This document shows, one piece after another, positions 20,944-31,058 of a DNA stretch of 64,000 nt. The DNA lies in NCBI GenBank assembly GCA_028709785.1, contig JAQUTK010000005.1:78716-142715 (forward strand). The letters are read 5' to 3'. Position numbers and translations under genes: made by a program. The stretch is from Bacteroidales bacterium (lineage in GTDB: Bacteria > Bacteroidota > Bacteroidia > Bacteroidales > JAQUTK01). The notes beneath the pieces are model-generated. The model had not been told where the DNA came from. It saw only the letters and a list, made by a program, of their open reading frames with translations, and made no database searches. How positions within the stretch are numbered: the first letter of the stretch is position 1; each line of letters opens with the position of its first letter.

Positions 20944-23900
20944 TTATTCAGCATTGTATCTGAATCGGACGTACTGTTCATTGTTAGGACCTTCCAGTCT
21001 CAGCAAATAGATTCCTGATTCGGTCAATCCTGTCAATGAGGTTGTTGTTGTCACAGCTTCCTTACTGAATGTCTTGTATTCATCCATAACAGTCTGTTTC
21101 AAAACACCATACACATCATATACTTTCAATGAAACCTGACCAGGCTTAATCACATTATATGTGATAGTCACCGGAGCACTTCCCGCTACAACGGTTGAAC
21201 TCATGGTCAATGTCATATTTTTCATATCTGCCTGAGAGAGATATTCATCAAACTCTTCAACACGTTCATATTGTTTGATCGTAAAGTTTTTAGCTTTACC
21301 AAGCGCTAACACCGCGTCACTTGCAAAAGTACCACCTGTAAGATACAATCCAATAGCAATGTTATCATCTGAAGCACCGTCAGAAAGGAAGCTCACCTTC
21401 AATGGGTCAGCAAGGAATTCCCACCAGAACAGGTTGTCATATGAATAATAAGCAGTCAGATAATCCTGAGCATAGTAGTTCAGACGAAGTTTGATATAAA
21501 CCTGTTGCGCAATATTCTCATTATCCAGTTTCTTATAGTCGTAGTTGTATCCCCAACGATAACTTACACGACCTCCCTCAAATGAACCTATTCCATAAGA
21601 CACTGCAGGAGAGTTCGGAGAAACTTTATCATCCAAAAGAGTACGAAGCATAATACCCATGAATGTACCACGACCTGAATTAGCAATAGAGTCAATTTTC
21701 ATGGAAACTTCAATCGGCTTTTTCGGATCATATCCACGCTTAAAGAGATAACTTGTCACATCAATATGCTTCATCGCCTGCTGTTGAGTCGTGATAAACG
21801 TCAGAGAGTCAATTGAACTGGTCAGTTTATACTTGATGGTATCCAAAGCCTTGCTCTTATCAGCAGCAGTCACATATGGAACCTGCATGCTATCCAATTG
21901 AGTCTTAAAGTGACTGATCACTGTGTCAGTATCAAAATACCTGATGGACGGATAACTCAGGATAATCGAATCCATCAACAACTTATCATCAGCTGAAGCC
22001 GAAGGATAAATCGTTTGAATGGAGTCATACGTCACTTTCTCTTCATCCGTCATGACTGTCGTATCCACTTTTGAACTTGGAAGTGTATACTTGTCTTTGT
22101 TCAAAGTAATACCTGCGTATGGTTCTTTACTTGCAGTGCTAAACAACACTTTAAAGCCCAAGAGATTAAAGCTGGCATCATTGGCAACAAACTTAAGTTG
22201 ATTCTTACCCTGAGCTAATAAGATCTTATCTGTACCACCTTTTTTCCAGTCTGATCCACTCGAACCTTTGGTTAAAGTCAATTTCTTGATCTGAACAATA
22301 CCATTTACCTGAACCTCAATACTCTTTTTATCTTCTTTGCAAGCCGCAACAGGAGTAATCGTGTAATAACCGGAACGTGGCGCATAAACAGTATAAGCAA
22401 CCCAGTCACCTGCAGAAATATTAGTTAAATAAGGAATACCGCGTACCGCTTTTCCTGACGATCTATCCGTATAATTGATACGTTCAGTCCAGAAGCCTTT
22501 ACATTCATCCCAAACCACATTTCCGCCTGCATCTTTCGAGACAACAAATATTAGATCTTGTTTTCCACTCGTATATGTAGCAGTATCATTCTTTAATGAG
22601 AATGCAAGGTCAATACCTGAACCGGCAGGACCACCAACTTCACCACGCAACGTATCCTTGGCATAACCGGCTGCTTTTGTATATTTGAACAATTCATCAC
22701 GGAACGCATATTTTTCAGCTCCGGCAATATACATTTCCGAACTTGTTATAGTTGTCGGATCTCCGTTGCCGACAAACTTAGAATAGTTACCTACTCCTAA
22801 TCCACCCCAGTCATATTCCCAACTACCGATAAATATCGGGAATTTCTTACTGATGCTCAAATTCTTCGTTACAAACTGTTCACCCCACACCAGATTCGGT
22901 TCAACAGGAACCTCCATATTCTTCAGTTCCCATCCAAAAGGAGCAGCAGTGTTAGCCGTCTTCGGTTTTGTCTTTCCATCAGACACATTCAACGAATAAT
23001 CGGTATCCATTGTATAGCCATTGATGGTACAAGTCAGTTTGATGGTTGTCACACCTTCACGAATACCTTTTACACGTACAAACTTACGCCACTCCTCAGC
23101 ATCTTTGTTTTGCTGATCAGAAGTAGCTTTTTTCTCCCAGAAATAAGCATCGGCAACTGTCTTATCCACAGATTCCGCCTCAACGGTAAAATATTCTCCC
23201 AAAGCATGGCCAAACACCTTGGTAATGTCAATATCCTTGTACTTACCAGGCTTCAGATTGGAAGCAAAATCAGCATCTACTGATTCATCACCCACCACTT
23301 CATAAGGGATTTCAATATCAGTAACAGCAAGGTTGTCAAACAACATAATTGCCGGCACAGGATTATCCTGGTGATCATTTAAGTGTCCGCAAGCACCAAT
23401 ACCCATATACGCTTTTCCCGTCATCTGCAATTTCTTCACCGCGTCCATTTTGACCCAGGATGCACCCTCTACGTCATCTCTATGGAATGCTGTTACATAC
23501 TGTCCCTGACGGATAAACTTCATCCACCGAGGATAAGCATTTGGAGGAACATTTGTACTTCCGTTTGTTCCTGAAGGCTGCTCAATGGAAGCAAAATTAC
23601 CTCCGTTATCCAAACGCCAACAGAAACAAACCTGTCCGCCATTAGAAGTCTTTGTTTCGATATATACGGCTGCATTGTTATTGGAAAGACCGGAACGGAT
23701 CATAATAAATCCCTTTTGAGAGGTACCCGCTAAAACTTCGGCATCCATAATACGAGTTACGACCTGTTTATCTTCATCTGTTTGAAAATAGATAAAGCCA
23801 AACTGATCATCAGTGCCCCATACATTCCATCCGTACGATTTCAGATAATACTGACCCGTGACAGAATTATAACACCAATCAGATTGTGGAGTAATATTAC

Positions 23901-24060
23901 CCACATCTCTGAAAGCCCAACCATCAGGAAGAGCACTGGTCGTACCTGTAGGCATCGGACGTGGAATACGGTTGGCATCATAAGCATTTACTTGCAGCGC
24001 AACAAAGCCGAATGTCAAAGCCGCTGTAGTAAAGATCTTTAAGAAGTTCAAATTTTTCAT
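20944..24060 (-). CDS. Large secreted protein, CBM-like segment, T9SS-like C-terminal domain (paralog B)
   Basis: Aligns end to end with the 17564..20713 product. Start placed at internal Met 'MKNLNFLKIFTTAALTF'. Confidence 0.75.
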   Translation of the reverse strand: MKNLNFLKIFTTAALTFGFVALQVNAYDANRIPRPMPTGTTSALPDGWAFRDVGNITPQSDWCYNSVTGQYYLKSYGWNVWGTDDQFGFIYFQTDEDKQVVTRIMDAEVLAGTSQKGFIMIRSGLSNNNAAVYIETKTSNGGQVCFCWRLDNGGNFASIEQPSGTNGSTNVPPNAYPRWMKFIRQGQYVTAFHRDDVEGASWVKMDAVKKLQMTGKAYMGIGACGHLNDHQDNPVPAIMLFDNLAVTDIEIPYEVVGDESVDADFASNLKPGKYKDIDITKVFGHALGEYFTVEAESVDKTVADAYFWEKKATSDQQNKDAEEWRKFVRVKGIREGVTTIKLTCTINGYTMDTDYSLNVSDGKTKPKTANTAAPFGWELKNMEVPVEPNLVWGEQFVTKNLSISKKFPIFIGSWEYDWGGLGVGNYSKFVGNGDPTTITSSEMYIAGAEKYAFRDELFKYTKAAGYAKDTLRGEVGGPAGSGIDLAFSLKNDTATYTSGKQDLIFVVSKDAGGNVVWDECKGFWTERINYTDRSSGKAVRGIPYLTNISAGDWVAYTVYAPRSGYYTITPVAACKEDKKSIEVQVNGIVQIKKLTLTKGSSGSDWKKGGTDKILLAQGKNQLKFVANDASFNLLGFKVLFSTASKEPYAGITLNKDKYTLPSSKVDTTVMTDEEKVTYDSIQTIYPSASADDKLLMDSIILSYPSIRYFDTDTVISHFKTQLDSMQVPYVTAADKSKALDTIKYKLTSSIDSLTFITTQQQAMKHIDVTSYLFKRGYDPKKPIEVSMKIDSIANSGRGTFMGIMLRTLLDDKVSPNSPAVSYGIGSFEGGRVSYRWGYNYDYKKLDNENIAQQVYIKLRLNYYAQDYLTAYYSYDNLFWWEFLADPLKVSFLSDGASDDNIAIGLYLTGGTFASDAVLALGKAKNFTIKQYERVEEFDEYLSQADMKNMTLTMSSTVVAGSAPVTITYNVIKPGQVSLKVYDVYGVLKQTVMDEYKTFSKEAVTTTTSLTGLTESGIYLLRLEGPNNEQYVRFRYNAE

Positions 24061-24373
24061 AGTCTGAATAGTTAATATAGCGTGTAAAGCTACATACATT
24101 TATTTGTATATTCAAAAACAAAGCATGCAATAATTAATGTATTAACTAATTTTACACTTATCGGGAGTAATTCCCATTTCGAAAAAAAATTACATCTTCA
24201 CATTTCTATACAATAAGCATCGTTTGCAAGCAATTATTCTTTTCGATTTTAACGTCCCACAAGAGCTGAAGCCCCACATATACGCATGGGGGATACTCCA
24301 AACACGTCAATATTAGATCGTGTTATGTATACAATAAATAATCAATTCACTATCCTGTGAGTATAACCAGGAA

Positions 24374-26395
24374 TTAATCCATCAGTAGCGTCAGATCAAT
24401 CTCCTTTCCGGTGGATTTATCCTTCGGCTTTGGCAATTTCATGGCGGCAATTTCAGCCTTGCAGGCATCGACCTGTGCCTGAGTCATTATATAGGTATAA
24501 GCACCATAATCATCGATATCAAATTTTCCCACATAAAAGAAGCCCCATTTTTCAAAGAAACCTGTCAGGTCTGTTTTACTTACCTGACAAGCCTTTTTCA
24601 CAAAGTTCAGCTGATACTCTGTCAGGTTATGAATACCCTCCTTCCATGCCGGATCCAAATCATCTGTATGACGCAACGACTCATACAAGTCGGGATAGAA
24701 GTCCTTGTAGCCTCCTTTCTCTGAAGCGAAGTACAACTGCAACTGCCAGAACGGAACCAAACGCCGGAACACATCCTTGTCTTGCAGGTATGAACATTTT
24801 CTTCCAATGATGGAATCACGAGCTGGCTGATAATACGGAGTCAAGCGACTTTTTACCCCAAATGATCTTGTCACATACATAGACACGATATTGTTACTGG
24901 TCTCCCCCAGCCCACCCCATGACAAATAGGGGCGCAACTGATGCACGTGTCCCACCTCATGGCTGAAGCCCCAGCAAGGATCACCGGAAATCACCACTTT
25001 CGGATCAGCCACCAATCGCATGGCATCATACTTATAAGCGACCCCGTTTCCATCCCGAAACATGTAATACGCATGATTTACACGCGCCAGAATACGGTTT
25101 GCCGGCACTTTATTATACTTCTCCAGTCCGATAATACGATATTGCCTTGTCACTAGTGAGTCATAGTTACTGATTAGTTCCACACCCCTTCCATACGTAT
25201 ATTGTTTCAAAGCGACCACCGGATACATCACCTGAATATTTCTTCCACGACAATCCATTATCGGAGCCACCGCTTGATCAAGCAATTGATTAAAGTCCTG
25301 ATCATTCTGTTTGGCAACATCAAAATACCCATTCACAGCAGCCAACGGGAAATGGACCCTCACCACGTTCTCTTTCTCCGGAGTTTCCGAGTAATAATTC
25401 AGATACGCAAGTCCGTCCCACGAGGTATTATTGATCACATTCAAACCATTCTTCAACGCAAACCCCACATTCTCTATCCCCCAGCTTTCAGGATTTGTCA
25501 AGCGAGGTATCCACAAACTCAACTGTTTGCCCTTCGCCAGATTATCCACAACAATCACATGCTTTCCTTTCGGCAGATAAATGCCGGTCATATTCTCATA
25601 TTGACTGTAGCCATCACCGATATGAAGTTCCTTTCCTACTGTAGACGGATCCTTATACGCTTTATAGTCCGCCAGACGATATTTGAGCGAATAGTTTCCG
25701 GAGAGAATCTGAGTAGCCAGCGTTTTGACAAACGGATTGGATATTTTATCGACCTTCTTCTGAGTGACTCCCGGTTTTAAGGTTGTCATTAGTTTGTCCG
25801 CAAAAATTGAAAAAGCAGGATCTACCTCTGTGGTAGCTTTGAAAAACTCCATTTCCACACAACTGGCAAAGCCCTGTCCATCTCCGGCACCCGATTTCAA
25901 AATCAGCCGGATACTTTCCGGATGACGCAATCCACCCTCAAATGAAACACAAGACGCACTGCCTGATCCACCAAAATTATAAGAGCTGTAGGAAGTATAG
26001 TCCGTTTGTCCCTTCAACTTATATTGAACTTCCACCTCTTTAAAGCGTCCGTTGACTCCATCTTGCCGGGGATTATATATAAGGTAATCTATCTTATCCG
26101 CATTCTTGAAATTGTAGGTCAAAGTAATCGGAAAATACGAGGTACCGGAATTATCATAAGCAGAGTGATACATGGTAGTAAAATCGCCGTCAATAGACCT
26201 CTCGATACTTTCTATTCTTTTGTTATTTGAGGAAGTCGTCGCACTGGAGACCAAAACTTTGGTGTCTCCTTTTACATACTCACCAAAGTTATTCTCATTT
26301 AGCGTTGTCTCCTTTGGATTCGCTTTGCAGCCGGGTGACACAGTCGTTGCAGTAGTAATCGCAAGAACAGCCAGCAATAAAAGTCTTTTTCTCAT
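24374..26395 (-). CDS. M60-like (enhancin-type) metallopeptidase with F5/8-type-C-like N-terminal domain
   Basis: Zinc motif 'GFSHEVGHVHQLRPYLSWGGLGETSNNIVSMYV'. N-terminal discoidin-like region 'MYHSAYDNSGTSYFPITLTYNF'. Confidence 0.85.
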   Translation of the reverse strand: MRKRLLLLAVLAITTATTVSPGCKANPKETTLNENNFGEYVKGDTKVLVSSATTSSNNKRIESIERSIDGDFTTMYHSAYDNSGTSYFPITLTYNFKNADKIDYLIYNPRQDGVNGRFKEVEVQYKLKGQTDYTSYSSYNFGGSGSASCVSFEGGLRHPESIRLILKSGAGDGQGFASCVEMEFFKATTEVDPAFSIFADKLMTTLKPGVTQKKVDKISNPFVKTLATQILSGNYSLKYRLADYKAYKDPSTVGKELHIGDGYSQYENMTGIYLPKGKHVIVVDNLAKGKQLSLWIPRLTNPESWGIENVGFALKNGLNVINNTSWDGLAYLNYYSETPEKENVVRVHFPLAAVNGYFDVAKQNDQDFNQLLDQAVAPIMDCRGRNIQVMYPVVALKQYTYGRGVELISNYDSLVTRQYRIIGLEKYNKVPANRILARVNHAYYMFRDGNGVAYKYDAMRLVADPKVVISGDPCWGFSHEVGHVHQLRPYLSWGGLGETSNNIVSMYVTRSFGVKSRLTPYYQPARDSIIGRKCSYLQDKDVFRRLVPFWQLQLYFASEKGGYKDFYPDLYESLRHTDDLDPAWKEGIHNLTEYQLNFVKKACQVSKTDLTGFFEKWGFFYVGKFDIDDYGAYTYIMTQAQVDACKAEIAAMKLPKPKDKSTGKEIDLTLLMD

Positions 26396-26532
26396 TGTAT
26401 TATATAAGTATTATTAATTTCAGGTCATAAAAGTACAACACCTTATTCTACTTTCCATCCTATTTCTCCATTATTTGCAAAATATCTGTACAAAAACTGT
26501 CACAAAAGCGTTTAAAGATAACGATCTGTTTA

Positions 26533-26563
26533 TTTGTTTATACACGAACATTCTCTACATTTG
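26533..26563 (+). promoter_or_regulatory. Bacteroidota-type promoter of the GH16 gene
   Basis: TTTG (26533-26536), N19, TACATTTG (26556-26563). Confidence 0.6.
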
Positions 26564-26583
26564 CATCCATTACAAACCATTAG

Positions 26584-27450
26584 ATGAAAAACAACAACAT
26601 GAAAATCTCAAAAGTTAGTATACTATCGATCCTCCTGATCCTTTCAGGCAGCCTTTTTGCACAGCAAAACAAAGAATGGAAATTAGTATGGAGCGATGAG
26701 TTCAATACAGACGGCAAACTGGATACCTCTATCTGGAACTATGAAAACGGATTTGAGCGCAACGAAGAAGCCCAGTGGTACCAGTCGGACAATGCCAACT
26801 GCAAAGGTGGCTATCTGATCATCGAAGCCCGGAAAGAAAACAGAAAGAATCCTCGGTACGAGGCAGGCAGCAGAGACTGGCGTAAAAAGCGTGAATTTAT
26901 CGAATATACCTCCTCATCGGTAACCACAGCCCGCAAGAAGGAATTTCTCTACGGCCGTTTTGAAGTAAAAGCCCGCATACCGGTGGCAAAAGGATCATGG
27001 CCTGCCATCTGGACCCTGGGACGTGGTATGCAATGGCCTTCCTGCGGCGAGATCGATATCATGGAGTTTTATCACATCAAAGGTATTCCTCACATTCTGG
27101 CTAACGTCGCCTGGGGAAAAGACAAGCCTTACGAAGCCATGTGGGATACACAGACAGTACCTTACAGCCATTTCACAGCCAAAGACAGCAAGTGGGCAGA
27201 GAAGTTTCATATCTGGCGGATGGATTGGGACGAACAGGCCATCAAATTGTACCTCGATGATGAATTGCTCAACGAGACGCCACTCTCCAAAACAATAAAC
27301 GGAACCTTCGGTAACGGAACAAATCCGTTTAAGCAGAAACATTACCTCCTGCTAAACCTGGCGATCGGTGGCATGAACGGAGGAGTTATCGACGAACAGG
27401 CACTCCCGATGAAATACGAGATAGACTATGTTCGTGTCTATCAGAAATAA
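26584..27450 (+). CDS. GH16-like beta-glucanase
   Basis: 'WKLVWSDEFNTDGKLDTSIWNYE', catalytic 'WPSCGEIDIMEF', 'FHIWRMDWDEQAIKLYLDDELL'. Confidence 0.95.
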   Translation: MKNNNMKISKVSILSILLILSGSLFAQQNKEWKLVWSDEFNTDGKLDTSIWNYENGFERNEEAQWYQSDNANCKGGYLIIEARKENRKNPRYEAGSRDWRKKREFIEYTSSSVTTARKKEFLYGRFEVKARIPVAKGSWPAIWTLGRGMQWPSCGEIDIMEFYHIKGIPHILANVAWGKDKPYEAMWDTQTVPYSHFTAKDSKWAEKFHIWRMDWDEQAIKLYLDDELLNETPLSKTINGTFGNGTNPFKQKHYLLLNLAIGGMNGGVIDEQALPMKYEIDYVRVYQK

Positions 27451-27475
27451 GTAAGCATCAGGCACTTTCACAGAC

Positions 27476-27541
27476 TCAAAAGGATGGGGAAATTATCCAC
27501 AGAGAGCTATTCTCTATCGGATAATTTCCCCATCCTTTTGA
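27476..27541. terminator. Bidirectional terminator between convergent genes
   Basis: 23-bp perfect arms around TCAAAAGGATGGGGAAATTATCC / GGATAATTTCCCCATCCTTTTGA with a nested AGAG/CTCT hairpin. Confidence 0.8.
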
Positions 27542-27576
27542 AAAACAAGAAAAATTTCTTCATTTCACGTCCTCCA

Positions 27577-28728
27577 TTAATTATTAAGGAACAGTTCATG
27601 TATGCTTATTACTTCTCGAAAATTAGAAATCTCACGAACAGGGACTAACTTTCCAAACACATTCTTCTCTACACGCTCAAAACCGGGCAACGCAGACGCT
27701 CCCTCTCCTACATAGGTAAGGAAATAATGATCCGCATCTCCGTTCCACACCCTACAATTCTTACCAAGATAATCCGCCTGCGAACTGATATAATATTCCG
27801 TTCCCCAATACTCCCTGACGTCGTTCTCTGCAATCTGGATTTTCTTATTGCCCCCCAGATAACTCATCAAGGGATAATAGTTGTTCTCAACCCATCCGTA
27901 GATTCCGTTTCGCACCAGACTTCCTTCTTTCGGCGCACTTTTGGAAGCCCGAGTGGACGGTTCGGTCGTGACCCACTTTGTACCTTTATATGTAGCGCGT
28001 AAGATCTCATATCCCAATGTCGTTACCTCGTACAATTCAGCACCCTGATCAGGTGCGAAATAGTTGCTGAACGTGTATTCCGGCACTCCCCCTTTGCCCA
28101 GCGAAGAAGAGGTAAACCCACCTCCGGTATTTGGCCACGCATGCGCATAAGAGCCACCCATCTCCACACAATACGGCACATTCAGCATCTCAGTTCTACT
28201 GCTGGTAAAACGCAACACAGCATAACCCGCGCCTTCAGGCAAGAACTTTGTTCCGGGATAGTCCAGACGCATCCCCCAATACACATCATGCATCGTGGAG
28301 AGACTTTTCACATCTGCCGCTACACTGACAAAACCACCCACCGTGCCTCCATACGTATTATTCATATACGTAGCAACATCCTGAAGGGCTACAATCTTTT
28401 GCAGAAGTGTAGAGCCTGTCGGTGCAGAAAGACGATTACGAAGCTGTTTGAGTTTGTTTCGGTCGGCTTCGTTCAAACTCCAGGCCGAGTCCGTGCTAAA
28501 GGAAATAAACTCCTCATCAGACATTCCCACAGCAGCTAAAAGCGTCTTTTTCTGATCAAAGAATCCTTTGAGCTTTTGCACCTGTTCTTTATCAAGCTTA
28601 CCCGCGGGCCAACTTATCACATCCTTCTCCGAATGGCTACATCCCGAAGTCAGAAGCAAAGCGATCCCTAAAACGAGACCTGAAAAAGAACAGATGAAAC
28701 TCTTCCTCATTTGTTGCCGTCGATTCAT
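27577..28728 (-). CDS. Hypothetical lipoprotein
   Basis: Lipobox-like 'LLLTSGCSHSEKD'. No family recognised. Confidence 0.6.
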   Translation of the reverse strand: MNRRQQMRKSFICSFSGLVLGIALLLTSGCSHSEKDVISWPAGKLDKEQVQKLKGFFDQKKTLLAAVGMSDEEFISFSTDSAWSLNEADRNKLKQLRNRLSAPTGSTLLQKIVALQDVATYMNNTYGGTVGGFVSVAADVKSLSTMHDVYWGMRLDYPGTKFLPEGAGYAVLRFTSSRTEMLNVPYCVEMGGSYAHAWPNTGGGFTSSSLGKGGVPEYTFSNYFAPDQGAELYEVTTLGYEILRATYKGTKWVTTEPSTRASKSAPKEGSLVRNGIYGWVENNYYPLMSYLGGNKKIQIAENDVREYWGTEYYISSQADYLGKNCRVWNGDADHYFLTYVGEGASALPGFERVEKNVFGKLVPVREISNFREVISIHELFLNN

Positions 28729-28841
28729 ACACCTATATATATAAGGTTAGTAACTTTTTCATAGCATCTCATTTATTAATTGATCGGTCCAACAGGTTCA
28801 AAGAGAGCAACCTGATTATTCCATTCTGTTACTCATGAGGT

Positions 28842-29345
28842 TTATCTTTTTCTTAAATTAATAGGAAAGAAGCGGGGCACCCTCCTTTTATACTCCCTGT
28901 ATTCCTCTCCAAATTTCTTGATCAACTGCTTTTCCTCCCACAACACAATTTCCAGGTAATTACCCAACAGCCATATACTTGCAGCCAACAACAAGACAAG
29001 ACTATCCAACACGATGGCCGTCCCCCAAAACATGGCGTTTCCTCCAAAATACATTGGATTTCGGGTGTATCCATAAGCCCCTTTCTGTCTGAGACTTTTC
29101 GCTTGACCCACAGTACCCGCAGGTTTCAGATCTTTCAATCCCCAAACATAAATAAAAAATCCAATGCCGATCAATGAGATACCTATACTATATCGGAGGA
29201 GGATGGGCATTCCCAAGCTGGTCTCCCACTCCAGCCAGAGCAATAAATAACGCGAAAAGAGAAGCACCAATAAAACAAGCATCAGCACAGCAACAGGTAA
29301 AGCAGGTGCCCAAACAGGTATCGTTTCTTTTAAATCTCGTTTCAT
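28842..29345 (-). CDS. Isoprenylcysteine carboxylmethyltransferase / phospholipid methyltransferase family membrane protein
   Basis: 'LRQKGAYGYTRNPMYFGGNAMFWGTAIV' and 'EEKQLIKKFGEEYREYKRRVPRFFP'. Confidence 0.85.
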   Translation of the reverse strand: MKRDLKETIPVWAPALPVAVLMLVLLVLLFSRYLLLWLEWETSLGMPILLRYSIGISLIGIGFFIYVWGLKDLKPAGTVGQAKSLRQKGAYGYTRNPMYFGGNAMFWGTAIVLDSLVLLLAASIWLLGNYLEIVLWEEKQLIKKFGEEYREYKRRVPRFFPINLRKR

Positions 29346-29598
29346 GATTAGAGAAGGATAATAATCGCTACTTTTTTAGGAAATGTTTCTCTTCAACACC
29401 GGCAAAGATATAAACATTCGACAACCATTACAATTTTTAAAGGAAAATAAAAGGAATCACGGAGATATTTATTTCAATTAATTTCAAAGGCATTAAATGA
29501 TTTGCAAAACATTTTATCTATATTCGCAGCCGTTATATCCAAACGTCTTATTTCGAATATTCCATAAAACAAATTTTAATCTCATCAAACAAAAAAAG

Positions 29599-31047
29599 AT
29601 GGCTAATATCAAGTACTACTTAGGAGAGGAAATTCCTCTGGAGATGCACAAAGTGAGGGTTGTTCAACGTCTGGACCTGGTTCCCATTGAAAGACGACTA
29701 AAAGCAATTGAAGAAGCAGGTAACAACACCTTTTTACTTTTCAACAAAGACATTTATCTCGACATGCTTACCGATAGCGGAGTCAATGCCATGAGCGACA
29801 AACAAATGGCGGCGATGATGACAGTAGATGACAGCTATGCCGGATCAGCTACGTTTACCAGACTCCAAGAAAAGCTTTTCGAAATCTTCGATAAAAAATA
29901 TTTCCTCCCCGTTCATCAGGGACGAGCTTGTGAAAATCTACTCTCTCAGGCGTTTGTCCGGAAGGACACTTATGTGCCCATGAACTATCATTTCACAACG
30001 ACCAAGGCTCACATCAGGGTCAATGGTGGTGAAGTATTAGAGTTACACATGCCCGAAGCCCTCAATACAGTTAGCGATGTTCCGTTTAAAGGAAACCTGA
30101 ATCTGGAGGCCTTACAGCAATTGATCAATAAGGAAGGAGCAGATAAAATCTCCTTTATTCGACTGGAAGCCGGAACCAACCTGATTGGAGGTCAACCGGT
30201 TGCTCTGGACAACTTTATAGAGACAGGTAAGATTGCCCGTCAGTATGGAATACCTTTCATTGTCGATGCAAGTTTGTTAGCCGATAACCTGTACTTTATC
30301 AAAACACGCGAAGAAAAATACAAAGATCTTTCCATTCGCGAGATCACCAAGATTCTTTCTGAAACTGCCGATATAATCTATTTCTCTGCCCGCAAACTAG
30401 GTCATGTCAGAGGCGGTGGTATCATTACCAACAACGAAACAATCTACAAGAAGCTTCTGGAAATGCTACCTCTTTATGAAGGCTTCTCTACCTACGGCGG
30501 TATGTCCACACGCGAGATGGAAGCCATGGTCGTTGGTTTGGATGAAACGATGGACGAAGAGATGATCAATCAGGGTCCGATGTTTATTAAGTTTATGATC
30601 GACGAACTGGTGAAACACGGGGTTCCGGTAGTTACTCCGGCCGGTGGTCTGGGCGCTCACTTAAATGCAATGGAGTTTTTACCACACGTACCGAAAGAAC
30701 AATACAGAGCCGGTGCGTTGGGTGCCGCATTATATATCGCAAGTGGTGTCAGAGGTATGGAAAGAGGTACCATCTCGGAAGAAAGAGAAGCAGATGGAAG
30801 CGACCATCTGGCTGCTGTCGAACTTTTACGACTTGCACTTCCCAGACGCGTATTTACCCTATCTCAAGTGAAATATACGATAGACAGGATTGTCTGGTTG
30901 TATGAAAACAGGAATCTGATCGGTGGACTCGAGTTTTACGAAGAGCCAACAGTTCTCCGTTTCTTCTTTGGTAAATTGAAACCCACATCAGATTGGCAAG
31001 AGAAATTAGTAGCGAAATTCAAACAAGATTTTGGAGATAGCCTCTAA
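29599..31047 (+). CDS. Tryptophanase / tyrosine phenol-lyase superfamily beta-eliminating lyase, divergent
   Basis: 'DMLTDSGVNAMSDKQMAAMMTVDDSYAGS', 'VHQGRACENLL', 'FKGNLNLEALQ', 'GGQPVALDN', 'AREEKYKDLSI'-type region and C-term 'FYEEPTVLRFFFGKLKP'. Start placed at 'MANIKYYLGEE'. Confidence 0.85.
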   Translation: MANIKYYLGEEIPLEMHKVRVVQRLDLVPIERRLKAIEEAGNNTFLLFNKDIYLDMLTDSGVNAMSDKQMAAMMTVDDSYAGSATFTRLQEKLFEIFDKKYFLPVHQGRACENLLSQAFVRKDTYVPMNYHFTTTKAHIRVNGGEVLELHMPEALNTVSDVPFKGNLNLEALQQLINKEGADKISFIRLEAGTNLIGGQPVALDNFIETGKIARQYGIPFIVDASLLADNLYFIKTREEKYKDLSIREITKILSETADIIYFSARKLGHVRGGGIITNNETIYKKLLEMLPLYEGFSTYGGMSTREMEAMVVGLDETMDEEMINQGPMFIKFMIDELVKHGVPVVTPAGGLGAHLNAMEFLPHVPKEQYRAGALGAALYIASGVRGMERGTISEEREADGSDHLAAVELLRLALPRRVFTLSQVKYTIDRIVWLYENRNLIGGLEFYEEPTVLRFFFGKLKPTSDWQEKLVAKFKQDFGDSL

Positions 31048-31058
31048 ACTCAACAAGT

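Noticed and set aside
27476-27541. Long inverted repeat as an attachment site or transposon end
   Set aside because: Lies between the 3' ends of convergent genes with T-rich tails on both strands, so a bidirectional terminator is the simpler explanation.
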